A stretch of DNA of 5,446 bases, from contig JACQVC010000296.1 in the NCBI GenBank assembly GCA_016209995.1, positions 1-5,446 of the forward strand, written 5' to 3'. Shown piece by piece: positions 1 through 5,446 of this stretch (position 1 is its first letter; each line of letters begins with the position of its first letter). The stretch comes from Gemmatimonadota bacterium (GTDB taxonomy: Bacteria; Gemmatimonadota; Gemmatimonadetes; Longimicrobiales; Gaopeijiaceae). Below the pieces are notes generated by a model. It was not told the origin of the DNA, did not search any database, and worked only from the letters and a program-made list of their open reading frames with translations. Both the position numbers and the translations under genes were made by a program.

Positions 1-873
1 CTCTACGACCGGGCCCTCATGGTATACGAGAGGCTCCTGAACCAGCGACCCGACGACGCCCAGGTGCGCAGCCGACTCGAAGAGATCGAGCTGAAGGTTT
101 TCGTGTACGTGAGGGCGCCCGCCGTAGCTCGCGAGGAGCCGGTCGTGCCACCGGCAGCCGAGATGGTAGCGAAGCCGGGGGTCGTAGAGCGTGGTGCAGC
201 GGTTCCCAGCCCCACGACCGCCGTGACACCGGGCGATATCGTGGTCGCTGAGGAGCCGGCCGTCGAGATCGGCGAGCTCGAAGAGGAAGACGCGGTCGAG
301 GTGCTTGCCCAGCACTGGGCCAGCGGCCCGGAGGAGACGGGAGATCTGGCGACGCCGTTCGCGTGGCCGGAAAGTGCCGTCGCAGACGAAGCTGCGGACG
401 ATGGTCCTTCGATATCCGCCTACTTCGAGGGCTTGCTGAGCTGGACGCCCTCGCCGGCCGCGCCGACGAAGACGGAGCCGGTTGCCGAGCCGACTCCTCT
501 GAGCGAGGCTGGCGCAACCGCCGGGGCGGTGGAAGAGATCCAAGAGTACACGAGCACCGACGAGCCCTGGATGGCAACGCCGGTGCCGGAGTCCGTCGCG
601 GCGCCGCCCCCTCCTCCGGCGGCAGCCGCAGCGAGCGCGGATGAGTTGTTCCCGTGGGAGATCGATACGGAGGCTCCGCCCCCAGCAGAGCCGGCTGCCG
701 CGGCCGAGAGAGATGACGGGGCACAGCAGGTTAGAGGGAGCAGTCGAGCGGCCGCGGCACAGCCAGGGGCGGAGGGTGCCAGTGAGGAATTCGAGTCGCC
801 GCAGCGTGCGAGCGAGGCCGAGGACGACGATCTGGAGACCTTCCGCGATTGGCTCAAGAGTCTAAGGCAGTGA
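1..873 (+). CDS. TPR-like protein with long disordered acidic/Pro/Ala tail (5' truncated)
   Basis: The reading frame is open from base 1, so the gene begins upstream; an ATG at 19 is internal. 290 residues are visible. Residues 1-32 (LYDRALMVYERLLNQRPDDA onward) look like the last helices of a tetratricopeptide repeat, including the usual Pro-Asp-Asp turn. Residues ~36-272 are rich in Ala, Pro and Glu, with stretches such as PPPPPAAAAA at 202-211, and are probably disordered. Three aromatic islands interrupt the tail: ISAYFEGLLSW (138-148), ELFPWE (215-220) and the extreme C-terminus DLETFRDWLKSLRQ (277-290), which looks like a short amphipathic helix. No enzymatic motif, signal peptide or membrane segment is visible in this part. 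The TGA overlaps the aroQ GTG by 4 nt, implying translational coupling. TPR proteins act as protein-interaction scaffolds; the specific role here is unknown. I am confident it is a real gene, less so of the TPR assignment because only one repeat is visible. Confidence 0.8.
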   Translation, partial: LYDRALMVYERLLNQRPDDAQVRSRLEEIELKVFVYVRAPAVAREEPVVPPAAEMVAKPGVVERGAAVPSPTTAVTPGDIVVAEEPAVEIGELEEEDAVEVLAQHWASGPEETGDLATPFAWPESAVADEAADDGPSISAYFEGLLSWTPSPAAPTKTEPVAEPTPLSEAGATAGAVEEIQEYTSTDEPWMATPVPESVAAPPPPPAAAAASADELFPWEIDTEAPPPAEPAAAAERDDGAQQVRGSSRAAAAQPGAEGASEEFESPQRASEAEDDDLETFRDWLKSLRQ

Positions 874-1337
874 GAATTGCGGTCGTTAACGGCCCCAATC
901 TCCAGCTTCTCGGGCAACGTGAGCCAGAGATCTACGGGACGAGCACGCTCGCCGACATCAATGGAGAGCTGGAGGCGTCCGGCAAGGAGTTGGGTGCACA
1001 GCTCGAGTTTTTCCAGTCCAACTCCGAAGGCGCGCTCCTCGACTACATCGCGGAGGCGGCTCGACGCGTGGACGGGTTTGTGGTCAATCCAGGCGCGCTC
1101 ACCCACACGAGCGTCGCCCTGAGGGACGCTCTGGTGGGCGTCGGACGTCCGTTCGTGGAGGTTCACCTCTCCAACCCGGCCGCCCGCGAGTCGTTCCGTC
1201 AGCGCTCCTACCTGAGCGGCGCCGCCCTGGGCGTCGTCTCCGGATTCGGGCCGCGCAGCTACCGGCTCGGTCTGGAAGGGCTCGTGGCGGTGTTACGGGC
1301 TCCGCAGAACCCACGCGCGAGTGGACGTAGCGACTGA
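870..1337 (+). CDS. aroQ: 3-dehydroquinate dehydratase, type II
   Basis: Catalyses the third step of the shikimate pathway, removing water from 3-dehydroquinate to give 3-dehydroshikimate, in the cytoplasm; the type II family forms dodecamers. The 155-residue length is typical. Family motifs appear in order: VVNGPNLQLLGQREPEIYG (residues 5-23) with the flexible-lid Arg17 and catalytic base Tyr22; QSNSEG (49-54); NPGALTHTSVALRDA (73-87) with the active-site Asn73; EVHLSN (97-102) with the Glu97/His99 pair; and RESFRQRSYLS (106-116). I chose the GTG at 870 because it places MRIAVVNGPN at the family N-terminus and overlaps the preceding stop as GTGA. A TTG at 849 would add seven residues. No strong Shine-Dalgarno is present, so initiation probably depends on coupling to the upstream gene. 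It is followed 13 nt later by efp; a pepP-type aminopeptidase gene found between these genes in some bacteria is absent. Confidence 0.96.
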   Translation: MRIAVVNGPNLQLLGQREPEIYGTSTLADINGELEASGKELGAQLEFFQSNSEGALLDYIAEAARRVDGFVVNPGALTHTSVALRDALVGVGRPFVEVHLSNPAARESFRQRSYLSGAALGVVSGFGPRSYRLGLEGLVAVLRAPQNPRASGRSD

Positions 1338-1350
1338 GCTCCGATTCGGT

Positions 1351-1911
1351 ATGGCGTCGACGGCTGACTTCCGGAACGGGATGGTTCTGGAGATAGAAGG
1401 TACGCTGTATACGATCACCTACTTCCAGCACGTCAAGCCGGGGAAGGGCGGGGCGTTTGTGCGCACGAAGCTGAAGAGCGTGCTGACGGGCCAGGTGCTC
1501 GATCGCACGCTCCGCGCGGGCGAAAGGGTGAACGAGGTCTACCTCGAGCATCGTCCCGTGCAATACAGCTATCGAGATGGGGATCACTACTATTTCATGG
1601 AGCAGCGCACCTACGAGATGATCCCGCTCCCTGGTGAGGTGATCGGTGACGATCAGCTCCGCTACCTCAAGGAAGGCATGGAGTGTGACGGCTTGGTGCA
1701 CGACGGACGGGTCATCAGCGTCGAGCTCCCCTTCTTCGTCGAGCTGGAGGTGGTGGAGACGGAGCCCGGGATCCGGGGCGACCCGTCGCAGGGCGGCACC
1801 AAGCCCGCTCGGCTCGAGACCGGCGCAACCGTGCAGGTTCCGCTCTTCATCGAGGAGGGTGACGTGCTGCGTGTGGATCGTCGTGAGGCCAAGTACCTGA
1901 CCCGGGTGTAA
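1351..1911 (+). CDS. efp: Translation elongation factor P
   Basis: EF-P binds between the ribosomal P and E sites and stimulates peptide-bond formation when ribosomes stall on consecutive prolines. The 186-residue product matches the usual ~185-188 length. The N-terminal KOW-like domain (1-~65) carries the loop VKPGKGGAF (28-36), whose tip Lys32 aligns with the post-translationally modified lysine of E. coli EF-P. The two OB-type domains follow, with MEQRTYEMIPLP near 87-98 and the C-terminal signature region GGTKPARLETGATVQVPLFI. No modification enzyme (EpmA/EpmB, EarP or others) is in the window, so the modification state cannot be told. ATG at 1351 gives MASTADFRNG, the normal family start. 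An in-frame GTG at 1321 would overlap aroQ by 17 nt and add ten non-conserved residues. Shine-Dalgarno is weak. The gene sits 12 nt before accB. The proline-rich tail of the gene at the window start is the kind of substrate EF-P helps translate. Confidence 0.97.
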   Translation: MASTADFRNGMVLEIEGTLYTITYFQHVKPGKGGAFVRTKLKSVLTGQVLDRTLRAGERVNEVYLEHRPVQYSYRDGDHYYFMEQRTYEMIPLPGEVIGDDQLRYLKEGMECDGLVHDGRVISVELPFFVELEVVETEPGIRGDPSQGGTKPARLETGATVQVPLFIEEGDVLRVDRREAKYLTRV

Positions 1912-1914
1912 CAC

Positions 1915-1921
1915 GGGAGAG
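1915..1921 (+). promoter_or_regulatory. Ribosome binding site of accB
   Basis: GGGAGAG lies just before the accB ATG at 1924, with the GGAG core (1916-1919) four nt upstream of it. It is the clearest Shine-Dalgarno among the first five genes, supports the ATG at 1924 and suggests accB is independently and well translated. Confidence 0.6.
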
Positions 1922-1923
1922 TC

Positions 1924-2415
1924 ATGATCGACCTCAAATTCTTGAGGGGGCTCATCCGGGCGCTCGACGAGAGCGGTCTCGACTCCATCGAGATCACGCG
2001 TGGCGGCACGCGCGTCCGGCTGGCCAGGACGCCGGCCCCGAACGCGATGGTCGAGCAGGGAGACCGCTCGGCCGGTACGAACACGGGGGTCGGGGGGAAT
2101 CCGGCGGCGCCGGCCGGACAGAGCGGCGTGGCACTCGACGTACAGGCGACCGGGTCACCCACCAGCGACGTGGTGTCACCCATGGTCGGGACTTTCTACC
2201 GGGCGCCGGCCCCGGACGCGCTGCCGTATGTCGAGGTGGGGAGTCGGGTCTCCAAGGGCGACACGCTCTGCATGATCGAAGCGATGAAGCTAATGAACGA
2301 GCTGGAGTCCGAGATCGATGGAACCGTGGCGGAGATCTGTGTCGAGAATGCGGAGCCGGTCGAGTACGGGCAGGTTCTCTTTCGCATTCGCCCGCGTGCC
2401 GCGTCGAGCTCCTAG
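1924..2415 (+). CDS. accB: Biotin carboxyl carrier protein of acetyl-CoA carboxylase
   Basis: Carries covalently bound biotin that is carboxylated by AccC and then delivers CO2 to acetyl-CoA at the carboxyltransferase, making malonyl-CoA for fatty acid synthesis. The 163 residues divide into an N-terminal helical segment (1-35) resembling that of E. coli AccB, a flexible Gly/Ala/Pro linker (~36-80) and a biotinyl domain (81-159). The biotinyl domain opens with SPMVGTFYRAPAPDA (85-99), including the protruding-thumb loop of ACC-type carriers, and contains EAMKLMNE (119-126) with the biotinylated Lys122. The thumb and the MKLMN sequence argue for acetyl-CoA carboxylase rather than pyruvate or propionyl-CoA carboxylase carriers. 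The start has a good ribosome site. Unlike the tight accB-accC junction common elsewhere, 122 nt separate it from accC. The biotin ligase is not in the window. Confidence 0.97.
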   Translation: MIDLKFLRGLIRALDESGLDSIEITRGGTRVRLARTPAPNAMVEQGDRSAGTNTGVGGNPAAPAGQSGVALDVQATGSPTSDVVSPMVGTFYRAPAPDALPYVEVGSRVSKGDTLCMIEAMKLMNELESEIDGTVAEICVENAEPVEYGQVLFRIRPRAASSS

Positions 2416-2445
2416 CAGATCGTTGGCCACCCGCAGCGAAGCGAA

Positions 2446-2469
2446 GGGCAGCGCAGGGGATGGGACGGG
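2446..2469 (+). promoter_or_regulatory. Four-run G-quadruplex motif in the accB-accC gap
   Basis: Four G-runs (2446-2448, 2456-2459, 2462-2464, 2467-2469) are separated by loops of 7, 2 and 2 nt, meeting the classical G3+N1-7 rule. A fifth run at 2479-2481 could substitute. The motif is on the coding strand, so it would be present in the accB-accC mRNA, in non-coding sequence 69 nt upstream of accC. The match to the rule is seen directly; folding and any effect on transcription, RNA stability or accC translation are inference. Confidence 0.4.
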
Positions 2470-2528
2470 AGGTCTGTTGGGAGCCCACCACAGCCGGCCG
2501 TCGCAGCCGGCTGCCCCCCTGGCCTTGA
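2460..2528 (+). other. Possible 22-codon leader ORF upstream of accC
   Basis: An ATG at 2460 opens a 22-residue frame (MGREVCWEPTTAG...) ending in TGA at 2526-2528, in the same frame as accC and 9 nt before its GTG start. It spans the stem-loop at 2491-2513, and its ATG lies inside the G-quadruplex motif. A purine run AGGGG abuts the ATG directly, which is too close for a normal Shine-Dalgarno. It could deliver ribosomes for reinitiation at accC, which lacks its own visible ribosome site, but a chance frame is quite likely. Confidence 0.15.
2491..2513 (+). repeat. Perfect 8-bp stem-loop upstream of accC
   Basis: CAGCCGGC (2491-2498) is perfectly complementary to GCCGGCTG (2506-2513) around a 7-nt loop, giving a GC-rich hairpin ending 24 nt before the accC start codon. 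It is followed by a C-run, not a T-run, so it does not fit a standard intrinsic terminator on the + strand. Possible roles are an RNA stability or processing element between accB and accC, or a translational modulator of accC. The base pairing is seen; the function is inferred. Confidence 0.45.
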
Positions 2529-2537
2529 CCGCACACC

Positions 2538-3908
2538 GTGTTCCGTAAGGTTCTGGTCGCGAATCGTGGCGAGATCGCGCTGCGCGTCATCCGTGCGTGT
2601 CACGAGCTCGGCATCAGAACCGTGGCCGTGTATTCGGAGGCAGACCGGGAGTCTCTGCACGTCCGGTTCTCCGACGAGGAAGTGTGCATCGGCCCCCCAC
2701 CCGCTCGCGAGAGCTACCTGAACATCCCGCGGATCATCGCGGCGGCCGAGATCACGGGGGCCGAAGCGATTCACCCGGGCTACGGGTTTCTGGCGGAGAA
2801 TGCCGAATTCGCGGAGATCTGCGAGCGCTCGAGCATCGTCTTCGTTGGACCCACCCCGGATCAGATCCGCGTCATGGGAGACAAGGCGCAAGGCCGCAGG
2901 ACGATGCGAGATCTGGGCGTGCCCGTGATTCCCGGCACGGACGTGGTGCGCGACGCGGACGAAGGGCTCCAGCGTGCCCGTGAGATCGGTTTCCCGGTCA
3001 TCATCAAGGCAGCGGCAGGGGGTGGTGGTAAAGGCATGCGGGTCGTGCCGGACGAAGAGTCGTTTCCTCGCCTGTTCCCGACCGCGCAGGGCGAGGCACA
3101 GGCTGCTTTCGGCGATCCCTCGCTCTACGTCGAGAAATACCTGGTGCGCCCGCGTCACGTCGAAATCCAGGTGTTCGGCGACCAGCATGGCAGGGTCATG
3201 CATCTGGGCGAGCGCGACTGCTCGATCCAGCGCCGCCACCAGAAGCTCCTGGAGGAGACGCCATCGCCAGCGGTAACGCGCGAGCTGCGGGCCGCCATGG
3301 GCGAGACGGCGGTGCGGGGGGCCGCCGGGATCCGGTATCTGGGCGCCGGAACCATCGAGTTCCTCCTGGCCGCTGACGGCTCGTTCTACTTCATGGAGAT
3401 GAATATGCGCATCCAGGTGGAGCACCCGGTGACCGAGGTGGCCACGGGCTTCGACCTCGTAAAGGAGCAGATCCGCGTTGCGGCCGGTGAACCGCTGTCG
3501 TTCCCCCGGACGCCGATGCAGCCGCGCGGGCACGTCATCGAGTGTCGGGTCAACGCCGAGGACCCGGATCGTGGGTTCGCGCCCGCGCCGGGGACTGTCA
3601 CGACGTTCCACCCGCCGGGTGGTCCGGGCGTGCGCGTCGACACGCACCTCTACGCCGGCTATCGCGTGCCGCCGCACTACGACTCGCTGCTCGCCAAGTT
3701 GATTGTGGCGGGCAGCACGCGGGACGAGGCGGTCATACGGACTCGCCATGCGCTGGAAGCGTTCGTCATCGAAGGCGTCCCCACGACCATCGGATTCCTG
3801 CAGCGAATTGTCCGCGACGAACGATTCGTGCGCGGAGAGGTGGATACGGGTTTCGCGGAGCGGTTCGTGAGCGAGGGGGCCGGTATGCAACGCGCGGCGG
3901 CGTCATGA
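2538..3908 (+). CDS. accC: Biotin carboxylase subunit of acetyl-CoA carboxylase
   Basis: Uses ATP and bicarbonate to carboxylate the biotin on AccB, the first half-reaction of acetyl-CoA carboxylase. The 456 residues (E. coli 449) hold the N-terminal domain (1-~110, starting [13 protein letters not shown] with [10 protein letters not shown] at 79-88), the ATP-grasp domain (~114-310) and the C-terminal domain (~330-445). Visible key elements are GDK (114-116), the Gly-rich ATP loop [11 protein letters not shown] (157-167), EKYL and RHVEIQV (199-212), RRHQK (232-236), EMN plus RIQVEHP (287-297) and ECRVNAEDP (335-343), including the catalytic arginines Arg291 and Arg337. Position 290 is Met, where most homologues I recall have Thr. 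GTG at 2538 is fixed as the start: an in-frame TGA lies at 2526-2528 and [11 protein letters not shown] is the family N-terminus. No Shine-Dalgarno is visible. The TGA overlaps the comB ATG. Confidence 0.97.
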   Translation: MFRKVLVANRGEIALRVIRACHELGIRTVAVYSEADRESLHVRFSDEEVCIGPPPARESYLNIPRIIAAAEITGAEAIHPGYGFLAENAEFAEICERSSIVFVGPTPDQIRVMGDKAQGRRTMRDLGVPVIPGTDVVRDADEGLQRAREIGFPVIIKAAAGGGGKGMRVVPDEESFPRLFPTAQGEAQAAFGDPSLYVEKYLVRPRHVEIQVFGDQHGRVMHLGERDCSIQRRHQKLLEETPSPAVTRELRAAMGETAVRGAAGIRYLGAGTIEFLLAADGSFYFMEMNMRIQVEHPVTEVATGFDLVKEQIRVAAGEPLSFPRTPMQPRGHVIECRVNAEDPDRGFAPAPGTVTTFHPPGGPGVRVDTHLYAGYRVPPHYDSLLAKLIVAGSTRDEAVIRTRHALEAFVIEGVPTTIGFLQRIVRDERFVRGEVDTGFAERFVSEGAGMQRAAAS

Positions 3909-4666
3909 ATGTGCGAGTCTTCTTCAGCGCGGATGAGGTGGACGCCGCGGCGATTCAAGGCCGCACCGTGGTCGTGATCGATGTTCTGCGCGCCACGAGC
4001 ACGCTGCTGGAAGCGTTGGCCAACGGTGCGCGGGAGGTCTATGCCACGGAGTCGACCGAGGAGGCTATCCGGCTGGCTGGATCCTTGGGACGCGAGGATA
4101 CGCTGCTCTGCGGCGAGCGCCGAGGTCTCAAGATCGAAGGATTCGACCTCGGGAACTCGCCCGCCGAGTTCGAGCCCTCGCGCATCCGGGACAAGCGCCT
4201 GGTCATGAGCACGACGAACGGGACGCGTGCCCTGGTGGCGAGCGCCGCAGCGGCGCGGGTCCTGATCGGCTCCTTCCTCAACCTTCGCGCCGTCGCCTCC
4301 GCGCTGAAAGGCGAGAGCTTGGTGGGGATCGTGTGTGCCGGGAAGGAAGGCCGGTTCGCGCTCGAGGACGCCGTGTGCGCCGGACATCTGCTGCGGCGCC
4401 TGCGGCGGGCTCGCAAGACGTGGGATGCGAACGACGCAGCGGAGGCGGCCCTCATTCTGGCAGCTCAATACCAACCCGGGCTCGATTTCCTCGTGAGCAC
4501 GGCGGCGGGTCGCGCGCTGATCGAAGCCGGGCTGGGCGACGACTTACCGCTGTGCGCACGCAACGACGTGTACTCGGTGGTGCCCGAGATGACGGACCGC
4601 GTGGTCCGGTTGGCGCCGCCGGGCCCGGTACACGGGGGTCACGATCGGGATTCGACCGAAAGCTAG
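3905..4666 (+). CDS. comB: 2-phosphosulfolactate phosphatase family protein (ComB-like)
   Basis: Family members are Mg2+-dependent acid phosphatases that convert 2-phospho-3-sulfolactate to 3-sulfolactate. This is a step of coenzyme M synthesis in methanogens and of sulfolactate production in some bacteria. The 253-residue protein carries the family motifs in order: [13 protein letters not shown] (22-34), [17 protein letters not shown] (70-86), STTNGTRAL (102-110), GSFLN (122-126), [18 protein letters not shown] (143-160) and a C-terminal [10 protein letters not shown] (220-229). The conserved Asp26, Arg29, Glu71, Asn84, Asn105 and Asp155 are probably the metal and phosphate site, by family conservation. 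The start is set by the ATGA overlap with accC and by the start of homology; the longer upstream open frame runs inside accC. There is no Shine-Dalgarno, so coupling to accC is likely. The partner ComA (phosphosulfolactate synthase) is not in the window, so the true substrate in this organism is uncertain; family membership is secure. Confidence 0.9.
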   Translation: MNVRVFFSADEVDAAAIQGRTVVVIDVLRATSTLLEALANGAREVYATESTEEAIRLAGSLGREDTLLCGERRGLKIEGFDLGNSPAEFEPSRIRDKRLVMSTTNGTRALVASAAAARVLIGSFLNLRAVASALKGESLVGIVCAGKEGRFALEDAVCAGHLLRRLRRARKTWDANDAAEAALILAAQYQPGLDFLVSTAAGRALIEAGLGDDLPLCARNDVYSVVPEMTDRVVRLAPPGPVHGGHDRDSTES

Positions 4667-4671
4667 GCTCC

Positions 4672-4695
4672 GAGCAGCCACGCGCCGTGGCTCTC
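4672..4695 (+). promoter_or_regulatory. Stem-loop just after comB
   Basis: AGCCACG (4676-4682) pairs perfectly with CGTGGCT (4686-4692) around a CGC loop. GAG (4672-4674) and CTC (4693-4695) extend the stem to 10 bp with a single bulged C. It starts 6 nt after the comB TAG. No T-tract follows, so it is not a canonical intrinsic terminator; it may mark a 3' end, slow RNases or partly separate comB from ftsK expression. The role is inferred. Confidence 0.4.
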
Positions 4696-4710
4696 CAGCG
4701 ACCTGCTGAT

Positions 4711-4716
4711 GGGAGG
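4711..4716 (+). promoter_or_regulatory. Ribosome binding site of ftsK
   Basis: GGGAGG lies 10 nt before the ATG at 4727, with a second purine stretch AGGAAGA immediately upstream of the start. This is the strongest Shine-Dalgarno in the window. It supports the chosen ATG and independent initiation of this gene, in contrast to the coupled starts of aroQ and comB. Confidence 0.65.
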
Positions 4717-4726
4717 TGCAGGAAGA

Positions 4727-5446
4727 ATGTTGACGAAGGAGCAGCAAAAGGAGCTTCTGGGCGTGGGGCTCCTGGCGCTGGCGCTCTTCGTCGGTCTGGC
4801 GCTGCTGCCGGTGGCTGTCTTCGGCGAGAGCGGCCCGCGCTGGTTTCCGTCGGGAAACACCATGGGCGTGGTGGGCGGCGTCGTAGCCGGAGCCTTGATC
4901 GCGGGGTTGGGTGCTGCGGCCGTTTGCGTGCCGGTGCTGCTCGCTCTGGGAGGCTTGCGGGCGGCGGCGTGGTGGGAGGATCTGCCCACCGTACGAGTCG
5001 GCATCTTTGTACTGGGACTCCTATTCCTGCTCCCGGCGGCGGTGTACGTGGCGGGCGGAGGGCCTCCGAATCACGGCGCTCTCGGGCGGTGGACCGGCGA
5101 GCCCCTCGTCGCCGCCTTCGGCTGGCTCGGCGCCGGGTTGGTGCTCGGGGCAGGGTTCGCCCTGCTATCGGTCGGCACGCTCGCGTGGAATCCCCTGCGT
5201 GCCGCCGCGTCGGCTCTCGGGCGCGGAGGCACGCTGCTGGGTCGCATGCTCCGTTGGCTGGCTGCCCTGGCGTCGCGTCTCAAGGAGAGGATCGGAGATG
5301 CTTTCGCGCGCGGAGTCAGCGACGCGACGCCGGTGCCACGCGAGGAACCGAGGGTAGTGGAGCAGGCGAGTGCTGTGCCGCCGGAGAGCGCGGAGCCGGT
5401 CGAGGGCATCCGGGTCGCGGCCGTGGCCGAGCGGCCGAGGCACGCC
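4727..5446 (+). CDS. ftsK: DNA translocase FtsK, N-terminal membrane part (3' truncated)
   Basis: FtsK/SpoIIIE proteins anchor at the division septum and use a C-terminal hexameric ATPase to pump chromosome termini into daughter cells. Only the first 240 residues are in the window; the frame stays open to the last base. A short polar start (MLTKEQQKE) is followed by about four membrane segments, roughly 10-32, 46-76, 90-109 and 124-152. The pattern fits the FtsK 4TM domain, particularly the Gly-rich second segment GVVGGVVAGALIAGLGAAA (47-65) leading to VPVLLALGGLR (68-78). A basic stretch (153-195) and a Pro/Glu/Ala-rich linker (200-240) follow, as expected before the motor. The motor with its Walker motifs would lie beyond the window, so the identification rests on topology, pattern and length. 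Other polytopic membrane proteins cannot be fully excluded. It begins 60 nt after comB with its own strong ribosome site. Confidence 0.8.
   Translation, partial: MLTKEQQKELLGVGLLALALFVGLALLPVAVFGESGPRWFPSGNTMGVVGGVVAGALIAGLGAAAVCVPVLLALGGLRAAAWWEDLPTVRVGIFVLGLLFLLPAAVYVAGGGPPNHGALGRWTGEPLVAAFGWLGAGLVLGAGFALLSVGTLAWNPLRAAASALGRGGTLLGRMLRWLAALASRLKERIGDAFARGVSDATPVPREEPRVVEQASAVPPESAEPVEGIRVAAVAERPRHA

Noticed and set aside
517..530. ACCGCC-GG-GGCGGT inverted repeat
   Set aside because: Lies inside the coding tail of the first gene; short GC palindromes like this are expected by chance in such composition.
17..724. Minus-strand open frame opposite the first gene
   Set aside because: Pro/Arg/Ser-rich translation typical of an antisense shadow of Ala/Pro/Glu codons; no recognisable domain or ribosome site.
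849..869. Upstream TTG start for aroQ
   Set aside because: Adds seven non-conserved residues; GTG at 870 gives the standard N-terminus and a GTGA overlap.
1321..1350. Upstream GTG start for efp
   Set aside because: Adds ten residues unlike the family and increases overlap with aroQ; no ribosome site precedes it.
1099..1914. Minus-strand open frame opposite aroQ and efp
   Set aside because: Both opposing genes carry full family signatures; this frame is a GC-driven shadow without motifs.
2085..2097. Two adjacent long G-runs in accB
   Set aside because: Explained by Gly/Val codons of the linker, and there are only two runs, too few for a classical quadruplex.
2525..2530. TTGACC resembling a -35 promoter element before accC
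   Set aside because: A matching -10 would fall inside the accC coding region and none is seen at proper spacing.
2412..3890. Very long open frame on the minus strand opposite accC (492 codons)
   Set aside because: It mirrors the accC codon phase in GC-rich DNA, is composed of low-complexity Arg/His/Ala-rich sequence and shows no family motif; accC is certain on the other strand.
3542..3904. Upstream extension of comB (an ATG at 3542 is in the same frame)
   Set aside because: The extension lies within accC and translates to Arg-rich noise; family homology begins at [12 protein letters not shown], exactly at the ATGA overlap.

Overview
This GC-rich window comes from a bacterial chromosome. 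All six genes lie on the + strand and are tightly packed, with strong G/C preference at third codon positions. The order (TPR-type protein) - aroQ - efp - accB - accC - comB - ftsK is a housekeeping cluster. Links between aroQ, efp and accBC recur across bacterial phyla. Together with the high GC and a bacterial ComB homologue, the order is compatible with Gemmatimonadota or a related GC-rich lineage. That placement is recall-based inference and tentative.

Layout: positions 1-873 hold the 3' end of a gene whose product has a TPR-like helix pair followed by a long Ala/Pro/Glu-rich, probably disordered tail. Its stop overlaps the GTG start of aroQ (870-1337, type II 3-dehydroquinate dehydratase) by 4 nt. 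After 13 nt comes efp (1351-1911, elongation factor P), and 12 nt later accB (1924-2415, biotin carboxyl carrier protein). An unusually roomy 122-nt gap then separates accB from accC (2538-3908, biotin carboxylase). accC overlaps comB (3905-4666, 2-phosphosulfolactate phosphatase family) by ATGA. After a 60-nt gap with a stem-loop and a good Shine-Dalgarno, the 5' part of an ftsK-like gene (4727 to the window end) encodes a four-helix membrane domain.

How the genes work together: AccB and AccC form the biotin carboxylation half of acetyl-CoA carboxylase, the committed step of fatty acid synthesis; the carboxyltransferase subunits AccA/AccD are not in the window. AroQ serves the shikimate pathway and EF-P relieves ribosome stalling at polyproline. 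ComB homologues dephosphorylate phosphosulfolactate. FtsK anchors at the septum and pumps chromosomal DNA. The tight spacing suggests one transcript through comB, with ftsK either continuing it or starting separately.

The window holds no tRNA, rRNA, CRISPR array, insertion sequence or defence genes that I can see. The most interesting non-gene structure is the accB-accC gap: a four-run G-quadruplex motif, a possible 22-codon leader ORF in the accC frame, and a perfect 8-bp GC stem-loop, all just upstream of a GTG-started accC with no visible Shine-Dalgarno. This is a candidate for differential control of AccB versus AccC. No novel protein system is evident.
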